Source: JAJKJG01 sp036389455 (lineage in GTDB: Bacteria > Pseudomonadota > Alphaproteobacteria > Rhizobiales > Beijerinckiaceae). Taken from it: DNA of 64,000 nt. Made by a program: the position numbers and the translations under genes. The notes under the pieces were generated by a model, which worked only from the letters and a program-made list of their open reading frames with translations, was not told the origin of the DNA and made no database searches. The stretch is from positions 1 to 64,000 of the forward strand of contig DASVPW010000218.1 of the NCBI GenBank assembly GCA_036389455.1, in the 5' to 3' direction. Shown here in pieces: positions 1 to 8,369 of this stretch. How positions within the stretch are numbered: the first letter of the stretch is position 1; the number at the start of each line of letters is the position of its first letter.

Positions 1-8
1 GTCTCGCT

Positions 9-1049
9 GTGAGGCCGTTGCGCAACGGCCTCTTCGCGGCCTGCCTCGCGGCTGCGCCGATCATGGGCTCGGGGCACGTTTCGGCCCAGACCATCAAGGA
101 CGATTTCACCACCGACGAGATCTCGGCCAGGAACTGGTTCGTCTGCCGCCGTCCGGAGAACGCGTTCAAGATCGTGCAGGCCGAGGGAGCGCGTTTCAGA
201 GCCGTGGAGATGACGGTGCACCCCCGCGAGGACCTGCGCGTCTTCGCCCTGCTCCTCGCCCATCCCGGGTGCAAGACGGACGGCGGCGTCTTCGAACCGG
301 AGAAGAACGACGAACGGGCCGAGCTCTGGGAAGCCGACGACGTGAGGCTCGGGTTGGGGACGGAGGTCTGGTATCGCTTCTCGTTCTTCGTCGATCCCGA
401 TCTTCCAGCCAGCGCCGAACGGCTCGTGATCGGGCAATGGAAACAGAACAACAGCGCAACCGGAGACAGTCCCGTCATCGCGCAGCGATTCAACGGCCGC
501 GCCTTCTCGATCACCGTCGAGCAGGACAACACGGCCCCGGACCGCGCGCGCGACGATAGGCAATGCCGGATCTGGATCGCGGTCGACCGCAACGCCGTGA
601 AGCCGCCCGGGGGCTCGGAGGGGCATTCCATGATGCTCGCCGGCCCAGGCCGGCCGGAGGCCTCGACTCCTCCGGCTGAGCTGCCGTCGATCGGGCACGA
701 CGAGCTCGACGTGTCCCACGGGCCAACCGCCCGCATCGACGGCCACGAGACGCCGGCTCCGTGCCGGCGGGACGTGGAGGTCTCGACCCTCGGCTTCCTG
801 CCCGACGCGTTCGGGCGCTGGGTCACGATGCTCTACCATATCCACCTGGACGGCGCGTCGAGTTTGGTTGAGGTCTGGGCCGACGGGCAGCCGGTCGCCA
901 CCGTGAAGGGACGGATCGGCTTTGCGGCGAGCGGCCCGGGAAAGCAGTATTTCAAGTTCGGCCCGTACCGGAAGCACCAGACCTATTCGAGCTACGCGCG
1001 GCTCGCCCATTACGCTCGCGGGTTCCGCCGACAGGACGTCGAGCCTTGA
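9..1049 (+). CDS. Secreted polysaccharide lyase-like protein (heparin lyase I-type fold)
   Basis: The 346-residue protein begins with a Sec-type signal peptide (hydrophobic run about residues 7-25, likely cut near VSA-QT). The rest resembles the bacterial polysaccharide lyase domain Pfam PF14099: a segment WYRFSFFVDPDL followed by LVIGQWKQ near residues 121-146, and a C-terminal WVTMLYHIHLDG ... VEVWADGQPV region typical of these jelly-roll lyases. The likely role is cleavage or binding of an acidic polysaccharide in the periplasm or outside the cell; substrate unknown. It starts with GTG only 9 bases into the window, so a start further upstream cannot be excluded. Its TGA overlaps the TTG start of the next gene, suggesting co-transcription. 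Family assignment is from motif pattern only; catalytic residues were not placed. Confidence 0.75.
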   Translation: MRPLRNGLFAACLAAAPIMGSGHVSAQTIKDDFTTDEISARNWFVCRRPENAFKIVQAEGARFRAVEMTVHPREDLRVFALLLAHPGCKTDGGVFEPEKNDERAELWEADDVRLGLGTEVWYRFSFFVDPDLPASAERLVIGQWKQNNSATGDSPVIAQRFNGRAFSITVEQDNTAPDRARDDRQCRIWIAVDRNAVKPPGGSEGHSMMLAGPGRPEASTPPAELPSIGHDELDVSHGPTARIDGHETPAPCRRDVEVSTLGFLPDAFGRWVTMLYHIHLDGASSLVEVWADGQPVATVKGRIGFAASGPGKQYFKFGPYRKHQTYSSYARLAHYARGFRRQDVEP

Positions 1050-2776
1050 GGCGCCTCGGAAGCCTCGACACCGACATCCTCATCCTCGGCGCGGGCGGCG
1101 CGGGGCTGTTCGCGGCGCTGCACGCCAAGAAGGCGGCGCCGGAGCTCGACGTGACGATCGCGGTGAAGGGGCTCCTGGGGAAGTGCGGCTGCACCCGCAT
1201 GGTGCAGGGCGGCTACAACGTGGCCCTCGCCCCGGGCGACTCCGTCGAGCGCCACTTCATGGACACGGTCGAGGGCGGCAAGTGGCTCAACGACCAGGAT
1301 CTCGCCTGGCTCCTGGTCACTGAGGCGCAGGTGCGCATCCGCGAATTGGAGAACGAGCTCGGCTGCTTCTTCGACCGCAACCCGGACGGCACCGTCCACC
1401 AGAAGGCCTTCGCCGGGCAGACCTTCGACCGCACGGTGCATAAAGGGGACCTCACCGGCATCGAGATCGTCAATCGCCTAGCCGAGCAGGTCTGGCGCCG
1501 CGACGTGCGCCGGCTCGAGGACCACCGTGCCGTGGCGCTCGTCCCGGCGGCCGACGGCTCGGGGCTTGCCGGCGTGCTCATGCTCGACATGCGCACCGGC
1601 TCAGCCCTCATGGTCCGCGCCAAGGCCACGCTTTTGGCCACCGGCGGCGGGCCGACCATGTACAAGTACCACACCCCCTCCGGCGACAAGTCCTGCGACG
1701 GCCTCGCCATGGCGCTCCGCGCCGGCCTGCCGCTGCGTGACATGGAGATGGTACAGTTCCACCCGACCGGCCTCTTGGCCGGCCCCGGCACGCGCATGAC
1801 CGGGACGGTGCTGGAGGAGGGGCTGCGCGGGGCCGGCGGCCATCTCCTCGACGGCACCGGCGCGCGTTTCATGGCGTCCTACGACGAGCGCGCCGAGCGC
1901 GCGACGCGCGACGTGGTCAGCCGCTCGATCCAGGACCGCATCCGCAAGGGCTTTGCGACGCCGAACGGCGGGGTGTGGATCGAGATGGCGCACCTCGGGC
2001 CGGACAGCGTGCGCCGGGCCTTCAAGGGCATGGTCGAGCGCTGCGCCGACTGCGGCTTCGACCTGGCAAGCGGCCGCGTCGAGGTGGTGCCGACGGCGCA
2101 CTACATGATGGGCGGCGTCGTGTTCGGACCGGACTGTGCGACGCCCATGCATCGGCTCTTCGCCGCCGGCGAGGACACCGGCGGCGTCCACGGCGCGAAC
2201 CGCCTCGGCGGCAACGGGGTCGCGAACTCGACCGTGTTCGGCGGCCTCGCCGGCGACGCCATGGCGCCGTTCGCGCGCGCGCCAGGGAGGCATGCCGATC
2301 CCGACCCCTTGGCGGTCGAGGCCGCCCTCGATCATGTCGAGGCGCCGTTCCGGAAGGCGCCGGGCGACATCGAGGCAATCCGCGAGCGCCTCTACGAGGC
2401 GATGTGGGACGACGTCGGCATTCTGCGGACGGCGGAGGGCCTGCGACGTGGCCTTGCCGTGCTCGACGGTCTCGACGGTGCGCTCGACCAATCCGGCGTC
2501 GCCGACGGCAACCGCGCCTACAATCTCACCTGGCACGACTGGCTGAACCTCAAGAACCTCGTCCTGGTCTCGAAATCCATCGCCGCCGCGGCGCTCGCCC
2601 GGGAGGACTCACGCGGCGCCCACTTCCGCGAGGATTTTCCTGCGACGGGCGACCTTTCGACCTCGCGCTACACCGTGGCGCGGCTCGCGGACGAAAAGAT
2701 CGCGGTCGCGACCGAGCCCGTCGCCTTCACCCGAGTCTCGCCCGGCGAGACGCTCCTGCGCGAGGCGGCGGAGTGA
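1046..2776 (+). CDS. FAD-dependent fumarate reductase/succinate dehydrogenase flavoprotein-like oxidoreductase
   Basis: This is a 576-residue flavoprotein. Residues 10-20 hold the dinucleotide-binding glycine motif (ILGAGGAG), 197-201 the LATGG motif, and 235-242 the MVQFHPTG block with the substrate-binding His/Thr found in fumarate reductase, SdhA and L-aspartate oxidase families. EGLRGAGG at 258-265 and an HYMMGG segment near 350 also fit. The stretch where SdhA proteins carry the FAD-linked His reads CTRMVQGG, so covalent FAD is doubtful. No iron-sulfur or membrane-anchor subunit lies next to it, so a soluble dehydrogenase/reductase of unknown substrate is more likely than complex II. The TTG start overlaps the upstream stop by four bases and its own TGA overlaps the next GTG. 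Confidence 0.85.
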   Translation: MRRLGSLDTDILILGAGGAGLFAALHAKKAAPELDVTIAVKGLLGKCGCTRMVQGGYNVALAPGDSVERHFMDTVEGGKWLNDQDLAWLLVTEAQVRIRELENELGCFFDRNPDGTVHQKAFAGQTFDRTVHKGDLTGIEIVNRLAEQVWRRDVRRLEDHRAVALVPAADGSGLAGVLMLDMRTGSALMVRAKATLLATGGGPTMYKYHTPSGDKSCDGLAMALRAGLPLRDMEMVQFHPTGLLAGPGTRMTGTVLEEGLRGAGGHLLDGTGARFMASYDERAERATRDVVSRSIQDRIRKGFATPNGGVWIEMAHLGPDSVRRAFKGMVERCADCGFDLASGRVEVVPTAHYMMGGVVFGPDCATPMHRLFAAGEDTGGVHGANRLGGNGVANSTVFGGLAGDAMAPFARAPGRHADPDPLAVEAALDHVEAPFRKAPGDIEAIRERLYEAMWDDVGILRTAEGLRRGLAVLDGLDGALDQSGVADGNRAYNLTWHDWLNLKNLVLVSKSIAAAALAREDSRGAHFREDFPATGDLSTSRYTVARLADEKIAVATEPVAFTRVSPGETLLREAAE

Positions 2777-3516
2777 GCGCTGCCTTCGGCGTCCTCACCT
2801 TCAAGCTCGTCGGTATTCTCTGGCTCGGAGCCTTCCTCGGGGCACTCGCGGTCGGGGGCGCGGGCTTCGCCTTCGCGCTCGTCGCCTCGTCCGTGTGGCT
2901 GCACGTGCTCACCCCGCTGCAGACGGCGGTGCTGGTGCTGGCGAGCGGCGTATGCCTGCATCTCGCCTCGATCTGGCTCATGCGCCGGACCCTGGAGCCG
3001 CAAAGGCTGTGGCCGTTCCTCGCCGGTGGGCTCTTCGGCATCCCGATCGGCATCTGGCTCCTGACCCGCACCGACCCGGGGCTCCTGAAGACATGCCTCG
3101 GCGTCTTCCTCCTCGCCTACGGCGTGTTCGCCCTCGTCGCGCCGCGGCTGCCGCACGTCGCCCACGGCGGGCGGCTCGCCGATGGAACGGTCGGCTTCCT
3201 CGGCGGGATCCTCGGCGGGCTTGGCGGCTTCTCGGGGGTGCTGCCGACGATCTGGGCGCAGCTTCGCGGCTGGTCCAAGGAGACGATCCGCGGCGTATGC
3301 CAGCCCTTCATCTTCCTGGCCCAGCTGACCTCGCTCGCGCTCCTCGGCGGCGTCGCGGTCGACGGCGCGAGCCTCGCCATGTTCGCGGCTACGATCCCGG
3401 CGCTGCTGGCCGGCTCATGGGCCGGCTGGGCGATCTACGGCCGCCTCGACGAGCGCCGCTTTCGCCAGGTGCTCGCGGCGCTGCTCGCAATTTCGGGATT
3501 GGTGCTCGTGCTGTAA
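2773..3516 (+). CDS. TauE/SafE family membrane transporter
   Basis: This 247-residue polytopic inner-membrane protein has about seven or eight hydrophobic segments. The glycine-rich GFLGGILGGLGGFSGVLPT stretch around residues 140-160 corresponds to one of the two repeated motifs of the TauE/SafE (DUF81) family of sulfite, sulfonate or organic anion exporters. I place the start at the GTG overlapping the upstream TGA (GTGA), because coding character and the first membrane helix (LVGILWLGAFLGALAV) begin there. Coupling to the FAD enzyme suggests that the exporter handles a substrate or product of that enzyme; this is inference. The stop codon lies inside a palindrome shared with the convergent gene. 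Confidence 0.85.
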   Translation: MSAAFGVLTFKLVGILWLGAFLGALAVGGAGFAFALVASSVWLHVLTPLQTAVLVLASGVCLHLASIWLMRRTLEPQRLWPFLAGGLFGIPIGIWLLTRTDPGLLKTCLGVFLLAYGVFALVAPRLPHVAHGGRLADGTVGFLGGILGGLGGFSGVLPTIWAQLRGWSKETIRGVCQPFIFLAQLTSLALLGGVAVDGASLAMFAATIPALLAGSWAGWAIYGRLDERRFRQVLAALLAISGLVLVL

Positions 3517-3548
3517 TCGCCTCTCCCGTAAGCGGGAGAGGCGATTAC
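3513..3548. terminator. Perfect 16-bp palindrome spanning two convergent stop codons
   Basis: Positions 3513-3528 and 3533-3548 are perfect reverse complements with a four-base loop (TAAG). The stem contains the TAA stop of the rightward transporter gene and the TAA stop of the leftward small protein gene. It is a strong candidate bidirectional terminator. There is no long T-run, so it may act through RNA structure or Rho. The core CCTCTCCCG belongs to the same hairpin type seen near 11.8 and 15.3 kb. Confidence 0.7.
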
Positions 3549-3925
3549 ACGAACTGGCTCAGGCCCGGGATCGAGCCGACGATCGGGCCCATGACGTCCT
3601 CGCCGGCCTTCTCGCGGCCGTAGGCGAAGAGCTCGCGGCCCAAGGGCTGCATCTGGCCCATGGAGACGCCGGCGCCCATGAGCTCGCCGCCGAGCGCCAT
3701 GACGCCCCCGCCCATGCCCATGAGGCCGCCGACGAGCGAGCCCGGCCCGCCGTCGCCCGACTGCGCCATGACCTCTTCGGCACCCGGCATCGCGGCCAAG
3801 AGCTGGTCGACCTCGGCCTGCGGCCCCTCCTTGCGCAGGAAGGCCAGGATGATGCCGATGGCGCGGGTCGCGGTCGCGGGGTCGAGGCCCGTGGCCTTCG
3901 TGACCCGGGCGAGAAGCTCTTCCAT
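3545..3925 (-). CDS. Small Gly/Met-rich protein of unknown function
   Basis: The product is 126 residues. Residues 1-50 look helical and alternate charged and hydrophobic residues (LLARVTKATGLDP ... LLAAMPGAEEVM), loosely like the N-terminal part of DUF2267 or DUF2780-type proteins. Residues 55-95 are rich in Gly and Met (GGLMGMGGGVMALGGELMGA), with no clear membrane helix. The ATG has a good ribosome site (AGGAG, about eight bases upstream). It is divergent from the HerA-like ATPase gene, with a repeat and presumably promoters between. I do not recognise a function. Confidence 0.75.
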   Translation of the reverse strand: MEELLARVTKATGLDPATATRAIGIILAFLRKEGPQAEVDQLLAAMPGAEEVMAQSGDGGPGSLVGGLMGMGGGVMALGGELMGAGVSMGQMQPLGRELFAYGREKAGEDVMGPIVGSIPGLSQFV

Positions 3926-3992
3926 GGCGTAACTCCTGTGGTTCGGGCGATGTTTCGGACGGGGCGCGGGGGAAATCAAGCTGCCCTTCGCG

Positions 3993-4101
3993 CCGTCATC
4001 CTCGGCCGGAGCGCGAAGGCGAAGAGCCGAGGATACGGGGGATGGAGCGCCTTCTGGCCCACGAGGTCCTCGGCCAGGCGCCGCGCGCGCGAGGATGACG
4101 G
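3993..4101. repeat. Intergenic repeat bounded by a 12-bp inverted repeat
   Basis: CCGTCATCCTCG at 3993-4004 is exactly complementary to CGAGGATGACGG at 4090-4101, enclosing about 85 GC-rich bases with further partial pairing (GGCGCC/CCAGGCGCC-type segments). It lies between two divergent genes and has the look of alphaproteobacterial extragenic palindromic elements that begin CGTCATCC and end GGATGACG. No reading frame in it looks genuine. Confidence 0.6.
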
Positions 4102-4147
4102 GCGGGGCGCGAACGCCTACAACTCCTCCGAATCCAAGGGAGCCACC

Positions 4148-5818
4148 ATGCCCGAAGACGGCAAGATCCTGATCGGCAGGAGCACGAAGCCGGAATATCT
4201 CGACCTCAAGCTCGCGAACCGGCACGGCCTCGTCGCCGGTGCGACCGGAACCGGCAAGACCGTGACCCTCCAGGTGCTCGCCGAGGGCTTCTCCAATAAC
4301 GGCGTGCCGGTCTTCGCCGCCGACATCAAGGGCGACCTCTCGGGCGTGTCGCAGGCCGGCGAGGCGAAGGCGCCCTTCGTCAAGCGGGCGCAGGAGATCG
4401 GGGTCGCGTACGAGCCGGACCGCTTCCCGGTGGTGTTCTGGGACCTCTTCGGCGAAGCGGGGCACCCGATCCGCGCCACCATCTCCGAGATGGGGCCGCT
4501 CCTCGTCGCCCGTCTCCTCGAGCTCAACGACGTGCAGGAGGGCATCCTCAACATCGCCTTCCGGGTCGCCGACGACGCGCATCTTCCGGTCATCGACCTC
4601 AAGGACCTGCGCGCGCTCCTCGCCTTCATCGCCGAGAACGAGAAGGAGGTCGAGGCGAAGTACGGCAACCTCGCCGCGGCCTCGATCGGCACGATCCAGC
4701 GCCAGCTCCTCATGCTGGAGAACCAGGGCGCTCAAGAATTCTTCGGCGAGCCGGCGCTGAGCCTCGCGGATTTCATGAAGACCGACCGCGACGGGCGTGG
4801 CCACATCAACATCCTGGCCGCCGACAAGCTGATGACGAAGCCGCGGCTCTACGCCTCGTTCCTGTTGTGGATGCTGTCCGAGCTGTTCGAGGCCCTGCCC
4901 GAGGTCGGCGACCTCGACAAGCCGAAGCTCGTGTTCTTCTTCGACGAGGCGCATCTCCTCTTCAACGACGCCCCGAAGCCGCTCCTCGACGCCGTCGAGC
5001 AGGTGGTGCGGCTCATCCGCTCGAAGGGCGTCGGCGTCTACTTCGTGACGCAGAACCCCCTCGACGTGCCGCAGACCGTGCTGGCGCAGCTCGGCAACCG
5101 CGCCCAGCATGCCCTTCGCGCCTTCACCCCGCGCGATCAGAAGGCGGTGCGCGCCGCCGCCGAGACGTTCAGGCAGAACCCGGCCTTCGACGCCGCCAAG
5201 GCCATCATGGAGCTCGGCGTCGGCGAGGCCCTCGTCTCGACGCTCGAGGAGCGCGGCACGCCCTCCATGGTCGAGCGCACGCTGATCGCGCCGCCCGCCG
5301 GGCGCGTCGGGCCGGTGACGGAGGCCGAGCGCAAGGCGATCCTCCAGGCGAGTCCGCTTCGCGGCAAGTACGACGAGGCGGTCGATTCCGAGAGCGCCTA
5401 CGAGATGCTGGCGAAGCGCAAGGAGATGGCCGAGCACCCCGCGCAAGAGGCGGCGAGCTCGGGCGGCCTCGGCGGCATCCTCGGCCGCATCACCGACGCC
5501 CTCGGCGGCGGCGCGCCTCCGGCCGGGGGCAAGGGGGCAGCCAAAGGCTCTGGCTCGGGCTCCCAGCGCATGTCGACGACCGAGCTCGTCATCCGCTCGA
5601 TGGCGACGTCGGCCGCGCGCTCGGTCGGCACGCAGATCACCCGCGCGATCCTGCGCAACGTCCTCGGCGGCATCATGGGCGGTGGGGGAGGGGGTGGCGG
5701 CGGGCGGCGCTCGCGGGCGGCCGATCTCGATGCGGGCGGTCGGGACCGCTCCGGCGACTTCATGAGCGACATCTCGGACATGATCCAGGGCTCCGGCGGC
5801 TCGAAGAAGCGGCGCTGA
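4148..5818 (+). CDS. HerA/DUF853-type ATPase (YjgR-like helicase-related protein)
   Basis: This 556-residue P-loop ATPase has Walker A GATGTGKT at residues 31-38 and a Walker B run FFFDEAHLLF near 262-271. An ADIKGDLSG block around 55-63 is typical of the DUF853 group represented by E. coli YjgR. HerA/FtsK-superfamily members translocate on DNA, but the DUF853 group has no settled role. The C-terminal third is a low-complexity tail with a run of nine or so glycines near residue 515. The ATG chosen at 4148 has an AAGGGAG ribosome site just upstream; longer reading upstream runs through the repeat and is not credible. Probably cytoplasmic. Confidence 0.88.
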   Translation: MPEDGKILIGRSTKPEYLDLKLANRHGLVAGATGTGKTVTLQVLAEGFSNNGVPVFAADIKGDLSGVSQAGEAKAPFVKRAQEIGVAYEPDRFPVVFWDLFGEAGHPIRATISEMGPLLVARLLELNDVQEGILNIAFRVADDAHLPVIDLKDLRALLAFIAENEKEVEAKYGNLAAASIGTIQRQLLMLENQGAQEFFGEPALSLADFMKTDRDGRGHINILAADKLMTKPRLYASFLLWMLSELFEALPEVGDLDKPKLVFFFDEAHLLFNDAPKPLLDAVEQVVRLIRSKGVGVYFVTQNPLDVPQTVLAQLGNRAQHALRAFTPRDQKAVRAAAETFRQNPAFDAAKAIMELGVGEALVSTLEERGTPSMVERTLIAPPAGRVGPVTEAERKAILQASPLRGKYDEAVDSESAYEMLAKRKEMAEHPAQEAASSGGLGGILGRITDALGGGAPPAGGKGAAKGSGSGSQRMSTTELVIRSMATSAARSVGTQITRAILRNVLGGIMGGGGGGGGGRRSRAADLDAGGRDRSGDFMSDISDMIQGSGGSKKRR

Positions 5819-5834
5819 GGGAGCCGCCGCCTTC

Positions 5835-5940
5835 GTCGTCGCCGGGCTTGACCCGGCGGTCCAGACGCCCGATTGCAGCAGCCGTGCCGGATGGCCGCGC
5901 CGATCTTCGGATCGAGCCCCGAGACGGCCATGACGAGAGA
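5835..5940. repeat. REP-like extragenic element (GCCGGGCTTGACCCGGC type)
   Basis: Just after the ATPase stop lies GCCGGG (5841-5846), loop CTTGA, CCCGGC (5852-5857), followed by GGTCCAG. About 80 bases on comes an eroded partner ending GGCCATGACGAG. This layout matches the common alphaproteobacterial element with two outward GCCGGG-CTTGA-CCCGGC hairpins; the left hairpin is intact here and the right one is degraded. It separates the ATPase from the peptidase gene and may also serve as a terminator. Confidence 0.65.
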
Positions 5941-5942
5941 CG

Positions 5943-7328
5943 ATGATGCCGAACCTCGACCAAGTCCTCTCCGATGTCGACAAGGACCTCGACAACTCGC
6001 TGCAGCGGCTGTTCCAGTGGCTGCGCATCCCCTCGATCTCGACCGATCCGGCCTATGCGGCGGACTGCCGCCGGGCCGCCGAATGGCTCAAGGGGGACCT
6101 CGCCGCGATGGGGTTCGAGGCCTCGGTGCGCGACACCCCCGGGCATCCCGTCGTGATGGCGCACTGGCGCAAGCCCGGCGCCCCGCACGTCTTGTTCTAC
6201 GGCCACTACGACGTGCAGCCGGTCGATCCGCTGGAGCTGTGGGAGACGCCGCCCTTCGAGCCGGCGATCCGGACCCTGCCGGACGGGCGCAAGGTCATCG
6301 GCGCCCGCGGCGCCTGCGACGACAAGGGCCAGGTCATGACCTTCGTCGAGGCCTGCCGGGCCTGGAAAGCGACCGCCGGCGAGCTGCCGGTCGGCATCAC
6401 GATGATGATCGAGGGCGAGGAGGAGTCGGGCTCGCCGAACCTGCCGGCCTTCGTCGAGGCGAACCGCGACGAGCTGAAGGCGCAGGTCGCCCTCGTCTGC
6501 GACACCGGCATGTGGGACCAGAATACCCCCGCCATTACGGCCTCCCTGCGCGGCCTCGCCTATTACGAGGTGGTCGTGCGCTGCGCCGACCGCGACCTGC
6601 ACTCGGGCCTCTTCGGCGGCGCCGCGCGCAACCCGATCCACGTGCTCGCGAAGATCGTCGCGGACCTCCACGACGAGACCGGCCGCATCGCGGTGCCGGG
6701 CTTCTACGAGGGCGTCCAGGAGATGCCGCCTCAGGTGCTGGAGGAGTGGCGCCGGCTCGATCTCACTCCCGAGGATTTTTTGGGGCAGGTCGGCCTGCGC
6801 ATTCCGGCGGGCGAGCGCGACCGCATGCTGATCGAGCAGATCCAGTCGCGCCCGACCTGCGACGCGAACGGCATCGTCGGCGGCTACACCGGGGAGGGGA
6901 CGAAGACCGTCATCGCCGGCGAGGCCCGCGCCAAGATCTCCTTCCGCCTCGTCGGCGAGCAGGACCCGGCGCGGGTCACGGAAGGGTTCGAGGCCTTCGT
7001 GCGGCAGAGGATCCCTGAGGACTGCTCGGTCGAGATCATCCGCCACAAGGGCTCGCGCGCGATCCAGCTCCCCTACGACATGCCGGTGCTGAAGAAGGCG
7101 AAGGCGGCGCTGTCGCAGGAGTGGGGCACCGAGGCGGTGACGATCGGCTCCGGCGGCTCGATCCCGATCGTCGGCGACTTCAAGCGCACGCTCGGCCTCG
7201 ACACCCTCCTCGTCGGCTTCGGCCTCGACGACGACCGGCTGCATTCGCCGAACGAGAAGTACGACCTGAAAAGCTTCCACAAGGGGACGCGGAGCTGGGC
7301 CCGCATCCTCGCGGCGCTTGGCGCCTGA
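5943..7328 (+). CDS. M20 family metallopeptidase (dipeptidase-type)
   Basis: This 461-residue zinc peptidase is of the M20/M25/M40 superfamily. Metal ligands and catalytic residues are visible: GHYDVQP at 87-93 (His88, catalytic Asp90), GACDDKGQ at 123-130 (bridging Asp), and EGEEESGS at 158-165 (general base Glu plus metal Glu). An insert dimerisation domain spans roughly residues 190-345 (LRGLAYYEVVVR ... DLHSGLFGG), and a late His (DDRLHSPNEKYDL) completes the site. The protein likely hydrolyses di- or tripeptides or related amides in the cytoplasm; there is no signal peptide. Two adjacent ATGs offer start choices at 5943 and 5946. Eight bases separate it from the next gene. Confidence 0.92.
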   Translation: MMPNLDQVLSDVDKDLDNSLQRLFQWLRIPSISTDPAYAADCRRAAEWLKGDLAAMGFEASVRDTPGHPVVMAHWRKPGAPHVLFYGHYDVQPVDPLELWETPPFEPAIRTLPDGRKVIGARGACDDKGQVMTFVEACRAWKATAGELPVGITMMIEGEEESGSPNLPAFVEANRDELKAQVALVCDTGMWDQNTPAITASLRGLAYYEVVVRCADRDLHSGLFGGAARNPIHVLAKIVADLHDETGRIAVPGFYEGVQEMPPQVLEEWRRLDLTPEDFLGQVGLRIPAGERDRMLIEQIQSRPTCDANGIVGGYTGEGTKTVIAGEARAKISFRLVGEQDPARVTEGFEAFVRQRIPEDCSVEIIRHKGSRAIQLPYDMPVLKKAKAALSQEWGTEAVTIGSGGSIPIVGDFKRTLGLDTLLVGFGLDDDRLHSPNEKYDLKSFHKGTRSWARILAALGA

Positions 7329-7335
7329 GGCGGAC

Positions 7336-7815
7336 GTGCCGCTCTCCCGCCGCGCCGCCCTCGCAGGTCTCCTCGCAGGCGCCTCGGCCGCGCCCCTTGC
7401 GGCGGCGGCGCAGACGAGCCCGCGCGCGCCTGCCGGTGGGGTCTCGGCGACCCAGGAGGTTCTGGCCCTGCGCGAGAAGATCCGTGCCGCCGCCGCCGCG
7501 AAGGACAGGGCCGTCCTCGAGGCGCTCTATGCCGACAACTTCATGCACATGCGCGATTCCGGCCGCGCCGACCTCAAGGCCGAGCGCATCGCGCTGCTCG
7601 TCGCCGGCGAGCCCGCGATCGAGACCGCGCCCGAGGACGGCTTGTCGGTCCAGGTCTACGGCTCGGCGACGGCGGTCGCGACCGGCGCGAGCCCAATCCG
7701 GGACGCCGCCACGGGCAAGCCGTCCCTGTTCCGCTGGGTGGTGGTCTATTTCAAGGGCGATGCCGGCTGGCAGGTGGCGTTGAGCCAGGCGAGCCGGGTG
7801 CCGGCGCGGCGGTAG
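7336..7815 (+). CDS. Exported NTF2-like (DUF4440-type) protein
   Basis: The protein is 159 residues. It starts LSRRAALAGLLAGASAAPLAAAAQ, a short signal with a twin arginine and a hydrophobic run, so export by Tat is likely. The mature part has the layout of SnoaL/DUF4440 cone-fold proteins: a helix (LREKIRAAAAAKDRAVLEALYADNF), a central strand pair with ATAVATGASPI, and a final FRWVVVYFKGDAGWQVALSQ hairpin. These folds bind small molecules and often have no proven activity. The GTG at 7336 is preferred over a TTG at 7318 because it follows a GAGGCGG ribosome site and directly precedes the signal sequence. Confidence 0.75.
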   Translation: MPLSRRAALAGLLAGASAAPLAAAAQTSPRAPAGGVSATQEVLALREKIRAAAAAKDRAVLEALYADNFMHMRDSGRADLKAERIALLVAGEPAIETAPEDGLSVQVYGSATAVATGASPIRDAATGKPSLFRWVVVYFKGDAGWQVALSQASRVPARR

Positions 7816-7816
7816 C

Positions 7817-8263
7817 TCACGAAGCGGCGCGGTGCGCCGCCGCGGCGGCCTTCTTGTTGGCTTGGTCCTGCGCCACGTCGGCGGCCTTCTCGGCCTTGGC
7901 CGCCTTGAAGCCCTTGGCGCGCTCCTCGCAGCGCTTGCGGATCTCCTCCAGCTCTTCCTCGGTCAGGCGCTCGATGCCGATGTAGACGTTCTGCGCCGCC
8001 GAGGTGCGGATCAATTCGTCGAGCTTCGCCTGGATCGCGGCCCCGTCCCGGTTCTGGGTGTTCTGGATCAGGAACACCATCAGGAAGGTAACGATGGTGG
8101 TGCCGGTGTTGATGACGAGCTGCCAGGTGTCGGAGTAGCCGAACATCGGCCCCGTGACCCCCCAGACGACGATGAGCACGATCGCCGCGATAAAGGTGAG
8201 CGGCCGCCCCGAGGCGTGGGCGACGTGGGTGGCGAAGTCGGTGAAGGTCTTCGAGAGCCACAT
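7817..8263 (-). CDS. Low-affinity iron permease family membrane protein
   Basis: This 148-residue protein has two membrane helices (about residues 20-38 and 50-66, the latter TTIVTFLMVFLIQNTQNRDG) and a charged C-terminal half. The QNTQNRDGAAIQAKLDEL stretch is a hallmark of Pfam PF04120. Despite the family name, iron transport is not established for bacterial members. The last 40 residues are Ala/Lys-rich and probably disordered. The ATG at 8263 has a GGGAGG ribosome site. Its stop lies one base from the stop of the rightward gene, so transcription converges here. Confidence 0.88.
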   Translation of the reverse strand: MWLSKTFTDFATHVAHASGRPLTFIAAIVLIVVWGVTGPMFGYSDTWQLVINTGTTIVTFLMVFLIQNTQNRDGAAIQAKLDELIRTSAAQNVYIGIERLTEEELEEIRKRCEERAKGFKAAKAEKAADVAQDQANKKAAAAAHRAAS

Positions 8264-8369
8264 GGCGGGCCTCCCGGCCGAGCTTGGCAGTTTCGTCACG
8301 ACAAAGCGGAGGCGGGCCTTCGGTTCCCCGCAAGCCCCAGACGAAGAGTCGCGGCCCTGCAACCAAAGG

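Noticed and set aside
3926..6028. Long minus-strand open frame continuing upstream of the small Gly/Met-rich protein
   Set aside because: Its translation is Arg/Ala/Leu-rich noise antisense to the HerA-like ATPase, and a clear ATG with AGGAG site at 3925 gives the real start.
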